A DNA stretch of 64,000 nucleotides from Proteromonas lacertae (lineage: Eukaryota > Sar > Bigyra > Opalinata > Proteromonadidae): the NCBI GenBank assembly GCA_002245135.1, contig NGBS01000296.1, positions 124,001-188,000 on the forward strand. The letters are read 5' to 3'. Shown in pieces: positions 1-10,912 of this stretch. How positions within the stretch are numbered: position 1 is the first letter of the stretch; every line of letters starts with the position of its first letter. The notes under the pieces are model-generated. The model worked only from the letters and a program-made list of their open reading frames with translations, was not told where the DNA came from and searched no databases. Made by a program: the position numbers and the translations under genes.

Positions 1-1602
1 ATAAATTTGGCTCGAAATAATAATGTAAAGATAATTGAGTGTTGGATTCAAACGACAATCGAAAGATTAGAATCAAAGAAATTATATTTTGGAGGATTTA
101 TAAATGATCTAAAATGTAATAATTTTGTAACAGAAAATAGTTATATATTTATATCCTTTATAAAAACTCATATTGGAGTTGATTATATCAAGTTTGGTTT
201 ATTATTAAACAAAATGGATATTTCAAACTATTCATCCATAATGAACAGTGTATCAACAGTTGGTATATATGATATAATATCAATCCAATTTACCATATAT
301 GATGTATATACTTCTAATAAAGATCAATTGAAGAAATATTTGAAGATATTTTCTGTCTATTTCAATGAGAATGGTTTAGTTAATTGTAATTATGAATCTA
401 ATTTAGGAATAGATGTTAATAGTTTATCTATAATTGAAGATAAAACAAATGGATATAAAATTTCTTCAAACCATAATTTCATTTATTATATGGGAATGCC
501 TTATTATGAAAATGATAGAATAATTGATGAAGAAAGATGTTATGAATCAATAGATATATCATTTGATAATAAGAATAATGTGAAATATTTGAACCAATCG
601 AATATTCTTATGAAATCCTATATTCCCAATTATTATTTAGATAATAATGATTATGAATTTGAAATATATTTATTTCCGAAAGATTCAAGATATTATGATG
701 ATGCATTAATCATCCAATCTGAATGTGAATCTCATATCGAGACCAGTTTAAAATATCCATTAGCATTATATCATCCAAAACAAGAAAATTATTATAATAA
801 CAACCAAATCATAATGAAATTTTCTAAACTAACTCCATTTGAGTTATCATTTCTGATATATCACTCTTATGAATGTAAAATAAAAGGATTTGTAAATAAT
901 AAATTATCAGAAGAAATGGAAATAAGAATCAAAATATATCGATTTGATTATCTTCCTTTAGTTATATTGAGTGTTATACAGATAATACTTATATCTATAT
1001 TATTTGTATTAATAACACACAATAATAAAGGAATTGAATATATAAAGAAACATACAGATAATGAAGAGCGTGATATTCCACTGTTTATAAGTTTAATGTT
1101 TATTTCCATGCCAATTATAGTTGGATTTATGGTGATTGTTACATGTTCATTAACTTATCTATTACCAATGATAATATTTTCACCACTTTATATATGTATT
1201 ATTGTGATAATAAAAAAGAATAAATATGAAGGAAATAAAAAAGATTTACTTCAATTTTTGTTATTTTTGTTAGGAGTATTAGGAATAGGTGGAATAATTA
1301 TTTTATATTTTACAACAAATTATTGGTTGATAATAAATACTGATATTGGTTTAACTATAATAATTGCTGATGGAGTTAGTTGTGGTATTGGACTTGGTTA
1401 TTCTTTGATGTTGTTAATAGGTTATGGTTTTTATCAGTTCTATTCTAAAAAGAAAGAAGAAGTAGTAGATGGTATGAAAGTAATACTTTTGGAAGAAGAA
1501 GTACATGAAGATGAAGAAGTACATATAGAAGATGAAATACGTTACTCATTACCTTCATCATATATACCACCAGAAGATAGTTTTACAATGCCATCTTCAT
1601 AA
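1..1602 (+). CDS. Multi-pass membrane protein, 5'-truncated, unidentified
   Basis: The reading frame is open from the first base of the window, with no convincing ATG start, so the 5' end lies outside. About 533 codons are visible, ending in TAA. The first ~310 residues are polar, rich in N, Y, I and D, and look extracytoplasmic or soluble. They are followed by about five hydrophobic segments, roughly at residues 317-338, 359-381, 384-403, 414-435 and 450-478. An acidic cytosolic-looking tail follows, rich in E and D and ending in PPEDSFTMPSS. No intron is needed within the visible part. I do not recognise the family. The layout (large N-terminal domain, cluster of membrane segments, charged tail) could suit a receptor or transporter, but nothing catalytic is visible. 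Confident that it is coding, not confident about any role. Confidence 0.8.
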   Translation: MNLARNNNVKIIECWIQTTIERLESKKLYFGGFINDLKCNNFVTENSYIFISFIKTHIGVDYIKFGLLLNKMDISNYSSIMNSVSTVGIYDIISIQFTIYDVYTSNKDQLKKYLKIFSVYFNENGLVNCNYESNLGIDVNSLSIIEDKTNGYKISSNHNFIYYMGMPYYENDRIIDEERCYESIDISFDNKNNVKYLNQSNILMKSYIPNYYLDNNDYEFEIYLFPKDSRYYDDALIIQSECESHIETSLKYPLALYHPKQENYYNNNQIIMKFSKLTPFELSFLIYHSYECKIKGFVNNKLSEEMEIRIKIYRFDYLPLVILSVIQIILISILFVLITHNNKGIEYIKKHTDNEERDIPLFISLMFISMPIIVGFMVIVTCSLTYLLPMIIFSPLYICIIVIIKKNKYEGNKKDLLQFLLFLLGVLGIGGIIILYFTTNYWLIINTDIGLTIIIADGVSCGIGLGYSLMLLIGYGFYQFYSKKKEEVVDGMKVILLEEEVHEDEEVHIEDEIRYSLPSSYIPPEDSFTMPSS

Positions 1603-1941
1603 TTTCAATTAATCAAATTAATAGTTAGTCTTTCTATTGAGTTATTGTAAGGGAATAAAAAAAGAGTTGAACAATAATAAAAACAATAATATTAGCACAT
1701 TCAGAATTTTTCCCTTTACCTTCCTCATAATTGTGCTTATTGATTTATTCATTGATTATAAAATTACAATTTTTGTTGTGTTTTATCATAATGAATTACA
1801 AAAACAAAATAATTGAAGAAAAAATAGAAAAATAAATAGAATATTTTGAATATTTTGGAAATACGAAGAATAAAAGGAAAAATAAACAGAAAATAAATAA
1901 CTAAACGACTAAATATTTTGGAACAGAATAATCTATTTTTG
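1603..1941. other. Intergenic spacer
   Basis: AT-rich spacer between the stop of the membrane-protein gene and the first exon of the pseudokinase-LRR copy. It holds stretches of A-rich and T-rich sequence. I see no ORF with splice partners, no tRNA-like box and no repeat. It must contain the 3' end of the upstream transcript and the promoter of the downstream copy. It is not similar to the sequence upstream of the related copy near 31.2 kb. Confidence 0.6.
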
Positions 1942-3579
1942 ATGAATTCTCTTGTGGATGATATTCTCTTTTCGAAATTACCCTCTGATACTATAGTATT
2001 TTTGTTGTTTTATATTTATAGATAAAAGAAAGAGTAAAAAAGAGTGATTTCGAGATAGAAGTTGTAGTAAAACATGAAAATGAGATGAAAGAGATAAAAA
2101 TAATCAATGTTGATGGAATAAAAGAAAAGAATGTGTTTAAATTCTATGAAAAATCCTCTTTATTGTTAGAATGCTGTTCTTCCTTCATCTATCCATTTCA
2201 AATCTTTCAGCTGAATAATTACAGTGAATATATGTTAATATGGAGAGAATATTACTTAAGAGACTTGGAAGAGATAATCCAGAATAAATGCTTGTCAAGT
2301 GATGATATTTGTAAAATAATATGTGTAGTATGTGATACATTGATGATATTAAGTGAATGTGAAGTAGTAGTGAGTAATTTGAAGAGTAGTAACATAATAT
2401 GTGAAGAAGATAACAAAATAAAGTTATGTGATTTATGTTTACATCAAACATCAATCATTGTTTGGATCATTATTTTCTCAATTAACAAATCTTGAAGAAT
2501 TATATTTGTTAGGTTGTGATCTTACTTATCATTTTATTGAATCCTTTGTTAAATCAATTCCATTTATGAAATTGAAATATGTAAATCTTTCATGTATTTC
2601 ATGTTCTTAGCTTATTTTGAAACAGGTAATCCAATTGGTCCAGAAAGCTTCACATTATTAATTCCATATTTACATTTATTGATTGATAGATATGATTTGG
2701 ATTTATCAGGAATGAATTTAGATGATGAATCAATGATATTATTATCAGAAGAATTATATAAATATCCAAATATTAAGAAAATAGATATTGCATACAACAA
2801 AAATATTCATTCAAAAGGATTAAAAGCATTATTCTCAAAATTTCCTATTTCAAAAATTAAGTTTGATATTAATGAAAGTAAAGAATTGTTGATTGACAAA
2901 GATATTCCAGAGTTAATCATAAGCATAATAATAAATTATAGTTATGAATTAAATCTGAATTATTGTGGAATTAATGATGATTTTTTCAAATCATTCATTT
3001 CTTTAAGAAAAAATGAATTAAGAGAAATACAAGTGTTAGATTTGAGTTGTATGTTTTTAAATCTCCAATTGTTTAGATAATAATCTGACATGTGAAAGTA
3101 TAGAAATACTGATTAACAATCTTTCTTCATTTTCAAGTCTTAATTACATTCAATTAAATGGAAATGAAATAGGAGATGAAGGAATGAAAATATTATCTCC
3201 ACATTTGCATTTATTAATAGATTGTAATAATATAAATTGTTCACGTATAATAATAGTAATATATATTTTATAGAAATGGGAGTATCTTCAACTGGATTGA
3301 AGTATTTATTGGATGGATTAAAGAATATTCATGAAAAGATAACAAACCTTGATTTAAGTGATAATATTCTTGATTTAGATGAAATAGAGAATTTATTTAA
3401 TTATATGGATGTAAATGATAATGTTAAAAGAATAAATATTAAAGGTATTAATATGTAAATATCTTATTCATTCAATAGATAATCTAGTTGATATAGACGA
3501 ATGCAAATCTCTGATTAAAAAATGGAATATTATTGATGTGACAAAGTTATATATGGGTTATATTGAAAAGATAAGTTGA
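1942..3579 (+). pseudogene. Pseudokinase-LRR gene, copy 1, internally deleted
   Basis: Related to the inverted copy at 28841-31229. Exon 1 begins MNSLVDDILF. A 26-nt intron (GTATTTTTG to TTTATAG, ending near 2024) leads into a kinase-like segment almost identical to copy 2 through the KLCDLCL motif at about 2440. About 0.8 kb present in copy 2 (most of the C-lobe and a linker) is then missing. The join shifts the frame, so the protein would stop at 2495. Downstream the leucine-rich repeats are intact when spliced: introns near 2598-2629, 3050-3077, 3264-3292 and 3445-3478 restore LRR phrases such as LSCNPIG, LSYNNLT and LNGNEIGDEG, ending at TGA 3577-3579. The HRD position reads VSN and the DFG position reads DLC, so even the ancestral protein was a probable pseudokinase. 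Best read as a pseudogene with a well-preserved LRR half. A separately transcribed LRR product cannot be excluded. Confidence 0.75.
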
Positions 3580-3706
3580 TTTTATATGTACTATATGTTT
3601 CTATTTCAATAACAAATAAATTACATCTCATAATGCATTAAAAAATGATATTAATTGATTATGCTGTGTTTGAATTATAGAATTAAGAAAAATGAAGAAA
3701 AAACAA

Positions 3707-4609
3707 TTATAATTTACTTATCAACCTATTTGACAAATTCTCCACAGCAGAAGTAGTCAGTATCAACTTCTTATATTTTAATATATCTAAAACATTAGCT
3801 CCGATTTGAGGAATATAATTAATCTCTCTAATATTATTACAAGCTCTTATAAAATTAGTATCTAATAAATCATTATCGATTATCAACACCGGATTATTGA
3901 AATTCCACATATTGAATATTTGCTTCAATCCTTTTGTTTTAAAACTTTCCAATCTAATCTCGTCAACTATAATTAAATTCTGGGTTTGATATTTCGTTGA
4001 TAATGCTGTACATAAACCTAATTTTCTTACTATATAGAAGTATAAGACATTATTGTCATACTTTTCTTTGGTAAATCTTGACTAAAGTCTCTACCTTCCT
4101 TTGGACCATGCGCTTTATAACCTCTTATCCAAATATTCGATCTTTTATGTCCAGCTCTTGCTCTGCCTAAACCTTTCTGATTCCATGGTTTATGATTTGA
4201 ACCTCTATATATTATAATACTAAATATACGATATTGTTGATTTAGTTTTAGTAAAATGAGTATTTTGCCTTTTATTGGCTCTTTGCCATGTTACTACTCT
4301 GTGAAGCAAATCTGGTCGAATATCACATCCAAATACTTCATGTTTCAATTCTATTTCTGAGATGGGGTTTAATGGATCAACGAGTTTATATACAGGCATT
4401 TTTATATGATCAATTAAGTATGGATTTATTAATTCTCCTATTGAAGCTTAGATAAATGCTATTTGAATACTATGTTCAGGTATTTCGAAAATTTCTTCAG
4501 AAGAGACGTATAAATTTGGTAGTATTGATATCATTTCTTTCTCTTGCTTTTTCTGTTGATCTGGTACATGAATTGCATTCTGTTTGATTGTTGCTTCAGA
4601 TTTTATCAT
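3707..4609 (-). CDS. MRPL4: Mitochondrial ribosomal protein uL4m (bacterial L4 family)
   Basis: Spliced product of about 273 residues, a structural protein of the large mitoribosomal subunit. Three tiny introns at 4447-4470 (24 nt), 4205-4229 (25 nt) and 4030-4061 (32 nt) join four exons in one frame. The L4 signature is clear: [17 protein letters not shown], then WQRANKRQN, the conserved loop [26 protein letters not shown], and the C-terminal [18 protein letters not shown] and ESFKTKGL. The ATG at 4609 is chosen because an in-frame stop lies just upstream. No strong targeting peptide is obvious, which is not unusual in protists. It converges at 3' with the pseudokinase-LRR copy 1 and diverges from the SNARE gene. 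The assignment to the mitochondrial rather than the cytosolic form rests on the bacterial-type loop sequence. Confidence 0.9.
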
Positions 4610-4777
4610 AACTTTTGATGCAATACTTCAATATATTAGCATAAGTATACTTCTTTGAAAGTATCAATGGGGAAAGAAAACGACGATAGACATTAGAAAA
4701 ACCTAATTGAAACATTTCAAAAAATTATAAGAAACGATCAAATTTTCAGATTTTAATTTTTTAATAAAAAAATCTTC

Positions 4778-5616
4778 ATGTCAAACGAGTTCCAAACAGC
4801 AGAACAAGATGTGATCGAAAGTATTACAATCTTGAAGACAACAGTTAACAGGTTAAGAAGTGAAGAAAACGAAGAAACCAAAAAAAAAATATTAAATGAA
4901 GCCAAGAAAGCTGTATTGCTTATTAATTTATTTGTTAATGATAGGGTAAAGAAGCTAACGGTTTTATAAAGACATATGCTATTCAAGTTCGATTACAAGA
5001 CAAACAATTACAACCAAAATATAATCTAGTATTATTCTGTCAGTTTATATTTTGTAGAAAAAGAAAGGATATATGGATCAGATTCAAGACAATATGGCAA
5101 TAATTAATAGGGAAGAAGAGAAGTTAAATTCGAAGTTATTGATCGGAACACGTAAAGAAGAAGCTGATCCAAAAGATGGCGATATAATGATTCAAAAAAC
5201 TCAAGCAGTATATTAATTTTAATAATTAATTATACTTAGATACAAGAGAAAGGAAAAGGTCATTTGGAAGATGCATTACAAATGATTGAAGAAACGAAAG
5301 AGACCGCAGCCAACTCATTAAAAGAATTATTCAACCAAACTAATCAAATGGATAATATAGACAATGAATTGAATAGTATGGATAGTGAAATGGATAGATC
5401 AATGAAAGTATATAATAATATATTACAATATATATAGTTATTAAGACATTTGGCAATGAGAATGATGACTTCGAGAATTATTACAGTGTTGATAATAATT
5501 GTCGTATTGGCTGTTGTTGCTGCATTGATTGTAGCTGCTGTAACGAAGAAAAAAGGTATATCTGAACATTATTTTATTATTTAGATGATCCAACACCTCC
5601 TCCTGCTTTACTATAG
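4778..5616 (+). CDS. Qb-type SNARE (VTI1/NPSN-like), tail-anchored
   Basis: Six exons (introns 4946-4971, 5029-5057, 5208-5239, 5408-5437, 5556-5584) give about 230 residues. The N-terminal ~100 residues are helical and charged, like the Habc bundle of Vti1 and novel plant SNAREs. A typical SNARE heptad stretch follows (ALQMIEETKETAANSLKEL, then NQTNQMDNIDNELNSMDSEM), with a glutamine at the expected central layer. A single transmembrane helix comes next (RIITVLIIIVVLAVVAAL). It acts in membrane fusion in the endomembrane system as one helix of the four-helix SNARE bundle. After the anchor there is a short KKK-D-D-P-T-P-P-P-A-L-L tail supplied by the last exon, a little longer than usual for the family. 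The first intron (donor GTAAAG) is the least certain. VTI1 versus NPSN cannot be decided here. Confidence 0.8.
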
Positions 5617-5741
5617 TTGTGTAAGATTTAGTAATGATTATTTGTATATATATATTTTCGAGAATGTCTTATTTTATTTTCTTATTTGTATTTTGTTTTA
5701 TAAATCATAAAATCTCTTTGTAAAATGAATAGAATTTAATA

Positions 5742-7911
5742 TTAAACTATACTTTGCACTATGAAATTATTATCTATATCATCAATTCTATATTCATCCA
5801 TATCAATTTCATTTGGTTGATAATTGGTTGGAATAAATATCATTGAAGGTTTTAGTAAATTAATATCAGGAACAGCAGACATTGATACTTCCCACTATTC
5901 ATAAATAATAATAATTTAAATTATATACAGAAGGATCAATTTGTTTTTGTGGTATAAAATACTGTAATTTTGTTGGAGATTCCATTCTCACTAAATCATG
6001 ATATCTTGGTTCTGGTTTTGCATTTACAATCTTATTCAGTTCATTATAATCATATATATCATCTTTAGTCATATTTCTTTTATTTAATTCATTCTCTAAA
6101 TCAAATTCATCATTGGCAATTTGATTCTTTTGCATTATTATTTTCATCGTACTATTTAGTACAGGTTTACTGAGTGGTTGTTCTTTATAAAAATCGACAT
6201 TCTTTAAAACAGTATTATTTGATTTATTCAAAATTGAGTTAACTTTGTTTTGATTATAAAATATAGATGAGTAATTAGAGAATGAAGTAGGGATTGGAGA
6301 TTCTTTTTCTGAGTCAATTGGTGTAGGATTATTATTATTATTATCTAATGATGTTGGTTTTGAGAATGGAATTGGTTGCGGTGGAGGTTCATCTGTTTCA
6401 ATAATATTAACAGAAATATTGCCATTCTCATTTTCATTATTAATATAATCGTTATTATTATCATCTTCTTCATCTCTTTCTACTTCATTTATTTCTTCCT
6501 CTTCTACTTCTACTTCTTCTTCTTCTTCACTATTATATACATACTCTTGTGGATCAAATATTGCTAAATCAATTACTTTATTGCTTATATTATTATTATT
6601 TTCTATTACTTCTTCTTCCTTAATATTATCATTCATTTGTTGTTGTAGTTGTGGAGGAGGTGGAGGAAGTGGTAATCTGTATTCTTTCAATAAAGGATAT
6701 TCCAACGATGTAAAAACTGTTAATTTATATTTACAGTCATAAACATTTAACTGATTTTGATCATCTAAAGATGCATATATAATAGGTAAATCCATTTGAC
6801 ATTCATCTGATTTCATTATACTTTTCATTTGATATATCAATATTTTATTACTTTTAGATATAATTATCAAATAATCACATATATTGTTATTATATTTGTT
6901 ATTAACAACAAATACAAAGTTGATTTTTTCTTGTACATGATCCATAGCAAATATTAAACTCTCTTCTTTTATATCCCACACTTTTATTTCTCCTATTTCA
7001 TTCACAGTTATTATACATTCTCTTTTCTTATTGATTATCCCATTTTCAATATTATTATCATTATTTTCCAGTTTTAATCCTTCTAAATAAACATATTCAA
7101 TGAATTGAATTGGAATTTTATCAGTTTTAAAAGTATTTTTTAATTTCTTATTTTCTATATCCCAAACTCGTATATTATTATCACTACTTCCACTAATTAA
7201 TAAATTCTCTGTATTTATATAAAGTCCAGTGATTTCTGTTTCATTATGTGCTTTTATTAAACTAAATGCATTTCCTATTAAGGCATTTTCTATACCATGT
7301 TCGTATGTTGTTAATTCTATTGAATATAAGTGTATTCTTCCTTTTGATAGTCCAACAGCTATTTTTGAATTCATTGAATCTATTGAGATTGTTGTGATTC
7401 TTGATTCTTCTTCGCAAAAAAAGGATAAAGGATATGAATCAGACGGATAGATTGAAAGATCTAAATCATCTGTTGGTAACATTGCATGAAATAATTGATT
7501 ACTATTGCTGAAAAGTATAAGGAGATGTGGAACGTGATTTATTATGATTAAATAGTAATTTGATATTGGATTGCCATAATGTTCTGGTGGTGGTATATAT
7601 AGTCTATTTTTCAAATATTATGTTTAAATTAGATATTATACTGATTATCTTCTTCTCCAGAAGTCATTAATGCCAATGTAACATGAAAACATTTAATTAC
7701 ATCCCCTGAAACAGTTTGCAACCTATAAATATATTATTATAATCACTATACATAAAATATTTGTTGTTCACCAGAGATAATAACTTGATTGTATCATTCT
7801 CTTTTATAAATTCAACTAACAATAAACAAGACATTATATACCTTTATTGATTATCTCAATTTCTACATTCTCTTTATACTCGGTAAGATATTTACCACTT
7901 AAAATACTCAT
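5742..7911 (-). CDS. WD40-repeat protein with proline/acidic-rich C-terminus
   Basis: The long central ORF (7614 down to 5899) is extended at both ends by short introns. Upstream exons beginning MSILSGKYLTEYKENVE join through three introns of 26, 29 and 38 nt. A 34-nt intron near 5900-5933 adds a last exon ending in TAA at 5742. The total is about 680 residues. WD phrases are visible: SKIAVGLSKGRIHLYSIE, LISGSSDNNIRVWDIE and IGEIKVWDIKEES, consistent with one N-terminal beta-propeller. The second half is disordered: a proline run, a long E/V/D-rich stretch and asparagine runs, then a conserved-looking segment (LENELNKRNMTKDDIYDY). Likely a scaffold protein with an unknown complex. It shares a very short divergent promoter with EEF1AKMT1. 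Confidence 0.8.
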
Positions 7912-7947
7912 TTCAAAATAGTTTGGCTCGAGTTTATTCTTTTTTAA
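7912..7947. promoter_or_regulatory. 36-bp divergent promoter
   Basis: Only 36 bp separate the ATG of the WD40 gene (-) from the ATG of EEF1AKMT1 (+), so both 5' UTRs and core promoters must overlap or lie in coding sequence. The spacer contains GGCTCGAG flanked by T-rich sequence. A related GCTTGA/TCAAGC word occurs in other short intergenic spacers of this window. The regulatory role is inferred only. Confidence 0.45.
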
Positions 7948-8676
7948 ATGGCTGATTTTGATAAACTGGAAGTATTTTTCTAATTGTTTAAATTGATAGG
8001 AGTTGGGATTGTCGAAAGAGGCAATGGATGCTTTGAGAGAACATCTAGAACAACATGAATCAACAACTGATACTGTAGAGGAAGATTGGCATTTGAGTCA
8101 GTTTTGGGTATGCTTATTTTCTTATTTTATAATTAGTATGATGATAATACAAGAGAAAAAGTTGCAAAAGAAGCTCATGATCATGCAAATGGTGGAAATA
8201 TTGCTATTATATCAGCTCCATCAATATATCAATCTTATATAAAGATGTATTCAGAGAATTCAAACGTGTATCTCTTTGAATTCGATGAAAGATTCCAAAT
8301 GTATGGTGAGAATTTTGTCTTTTATGATTTCAACCATCCTAAAGAAATACCAGAAACATTACACAATAAATTTACATACATAATTATTGATCCTCCCTAT
8401 TTAGTATAATTATCACATTTGATTAAATAGACAGAAGATTGTTTCGAAGGATTCGTAGAAACTATTAAATTATTATCAAAATATAAAGCGGCTGATAAGA
8501 TTCTCTGTAGATTATGTGTTTTAACAGGAGCTGTACAAGAGGAGGTTGTATTTAAATATTTGCAGTGTAAACCTACAACTTTTACACCAACTTTTGCAAA
8601 TAAATTAGCAAATGAATTCTATTGTTATGTTAATTATAAATCAGATTTAGGTGATTATCTACCAGATGTCCAATAA
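7948..8676 (+). CDS. EEF1AKMT1: eEF1A lysine methyltransferase 1 (EEF1AKMT1/Efm5 family)
   Basis: Four exons (introns 7972-7999, 8108-8136, 8404-8430) give 214 residues, the same length as I recall for the animal enzyme. Conserved blocks: EEDWHLSQFWYDD at the N-terminus; NIAIISAPSIYQSY, the S-adenosylmethionine fold start; NVYLFEFDERFQMYG; FVFYDFNHP; the catalytic IIIDPPYL motif; TGAVQEE; and LANEFYCYVNY at the C-terminus. The family transfers methyl groups to a lysine near the N-terminus of translation factor eEF1A in the cytosol. It was formerly annotated as a putative DNA N6-adenine methyltransferase because of the D-P-P-Y motif. All three introns are phase 0 and under 30 nt. Identification is secure from the whole-length match in motif order. 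Confidence 0.95.
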
Positions 8677-8805
8677 GGTTTAGTAAAAACAATTTTCCCC
8701 CCTTCTTATTGTATTGATTTTGTTTTATCACATGATTTTGGGAAGAATTTAATTCAATATTCACAAAAATCGAAATAAAATAACAACATATATGTATAAA
8801 TAGCT

Positions 8806-10793
8806 TTAAAAATACTTAGTAACAGTTTCTAAATGTTTTCTTAACACTTGAGGAGGTAGTTCTTTTCTCAATACTTCATATAGATCACTCAAACCACCAT
8901 ATTTTGGATCTTTATCAATAATACTGATTTTATCATTATTTATTATATTCTCCTCATCATCTACTTTATATATTGAACTAATCTCTTTTTCTTTTTCTAT
9001 TGATAATCTAAGTGATTGATCTTGAGATTGCTGTAATGTTTGTATTACTTTATTATCATTAATTCTTCTATGTTCTCGATTGACTTTTAAATAGTTATAA
9101 ACTATATGTTGTAAATACGCGACAGTTAATCTGTAAAGCGTTTCATAAAATATTTCACATTCTTTACAAGTATGCTATTGCAAAATAGAATAATAATAAT
9201 AATATATATATTATATACATTTCTTTTGTTGAATATTTTACATGAACATAACAACATATTTGAAGGAATAGATGAAAATATCATTTGAATAAAATCCTTA
9301 GGATTAAATATACAGTTCTTACCATTCCATTTATCTTCTTCTGTTATTCTATCAATATACTCTTTCTTCAATGGTTCAACATTTTCAGTTATTCTCTTTC
9401 TCTTTTGAGATCTTGCTATTTGATCAACTAGATTCTTTGAATTATTATTATTATTGATATTATTATAAGGATTGAATGGATTCTGTAGTGTATGTTGTTG
9501 TTGTTGTTGTTGTAATGGATTCATTATATTCATTGATGAATGATATTGTTGTTGTTGTTGTTGAAGTGATGATGGAGTTGACATTCTCTGAGTCATTTTA
9601 CTGTATTTACTCAATGATGTAGTTAATGAAATATTATTAGGATTAGTAGTACCATAGGGTGATTGTGTTGTGGTTTTATAAAGTGATGTTTTCATTGATT
9701 GGAATGGATCTGTTGGGTTTGAATATAATGGATTTTGTCGTATTGGAGGTTGTAATTGTTGATGTTGTTGATATATTGGTGGTTGTTGCTGTGATTGCTG
9801 TTGTTGATGTTGATTCATATATCCTGGATTATATTTTGGTTGCATTGAATGCAAATCTAATAATATATAATTAATATATATATATATATACCATTCATAT
9901 ATAATTGTTGTTGTTGTTGTTGTTGTTGTGATAATAATGACATGTCATTATGCATCATGTTCGAAGACATTTGTTGGTGCATTATTGGCTGTGATGTTGG
10001 TAAAGGCTGAGTAGAATTAGATTCTGGAATACTTAGAAATGTGTTATTATTGTTATTATTACTCATATTCATGTTGAAATTTGAATTATTTTGTTGTTGT
10101 TGTTGTTGTTGTTTCTGTAATTGCATTTGTCTTTGTTGTTTTTCATATGCAATTGCAAGTTTCATTTTTTTACAATATTCAATATTACATTTGTTCAAAA
10201 CACAATTAGCTGAATGTTGAATGATTCTCTCTACTACTTCTTCTTTCTTTTGATTTCTTGTTGCTATGTATTTTATAAATGTTGCAAATTGCTGTCTGCA
10301 TATACGATACTTACATTGAATGTTAGCACAGTATTTTATGTGAAAATCTCTAATTGTTGAATACATTTTGCATTCTGCACAATTTTGGTTTTTTATCGGA
10401 CAAACTTTATGGTGATTTTCATACTTCAGGAATTCTTGACAAGAATTACAAGTACAGGCATTATCAGAGAGATGATTGAAATATTTTGCTACTTCAATAA
10501 CTCTCAACTATTATAATTATTATAAACGATGTTTATACATATCTTTCAATGTACTGTTTCACCTTGATTTGAAAACTATAATCAGTCATAGCTTTCGCAA
10601 GTGACTAATATTATATTTACAAACTCATATACTTTTTTGATAGTTTCAATTCTTTGAGTAAGGTAACCATTGTCGTTATTCTCTAATACTTTTATATTAT
10701 TTAATATCTAAAGAGTATATGTAAAAGTGTATATACCCATTGATTATCAGCACTATTAGGTGGTTGTTGAGGTGTATCAGCTAAAAAGTCCAT
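8806..10793 (-). CDS. TAZ-type zinc-finger, polyglutamine protein
   Basis: Six exons joined by five introns of 28-41 nt give about 607 residues, starting MDFLADTPQQPPN. Residues ~80-200 are rich in cysteine and histidine (CTCNSCQEF, HHKVCPIKNQNCAECK, HIKYCANIQCKYRICR, ANCVLNKCNIEYCKKM) in the spacing of TAZ-type zinc fingers of the CBP/p300 and plant HAC coactivators. The middle is low complexity, with Q, N, M and S runs. Near the end a second cysteine cluster (LLCSC, TCKEC) crosses an exon junction. No acetyltransferase, bromodomain or KIX domain was recognised. A transcriptional adaptor role is inferred from the TAZ fold only. It is divergent from the giant repeat-protein gene, 119 bp away. 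The TAZ call is moderately firm; the rest of the protein is unassigned. Confidence 0.75.
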
Positions 10794-10912
10794 TTTAATA
10801 AAAAAATGATATGATTTGAGTTTACTCAAGCTTTTTTGAATTTAAATTTTCTTAACCTTTTTTCTCAATTATTATTTAAATTATTCGACTGTGATATATA
10901 TAATTCTATATA
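10794..10912. promoter_or_regulatory. Divergent promoter, 119 bp
   Basis: Spacer between the start codons of the TAZ-finger gene (-) and the giant acidic repeat gene (+). It is A/T-rich with an ACTCAAGCTTTTTTGAA word near 10825. No canonical TATA element can be singled out because the whole region is T/A-rich. Confidence 0.4.

Noticed and set aside
4180..4210. tRNA B-box-like GGTTCAAATC (reverse strand)
   Set aside because: It lies in the conserved G-S-N-H-K-P-W region of the uL4m coding sequence and no cloverleaf can be drawn around it.
8003..8242. EEF1AKMT1 as a DNA N6-adenine methyltransferase
   Set aside because: The D-P-P-Y motif is shared, but the whole-length motif order and the 214-residue size match the eEF1A lysine methyltransferase family.
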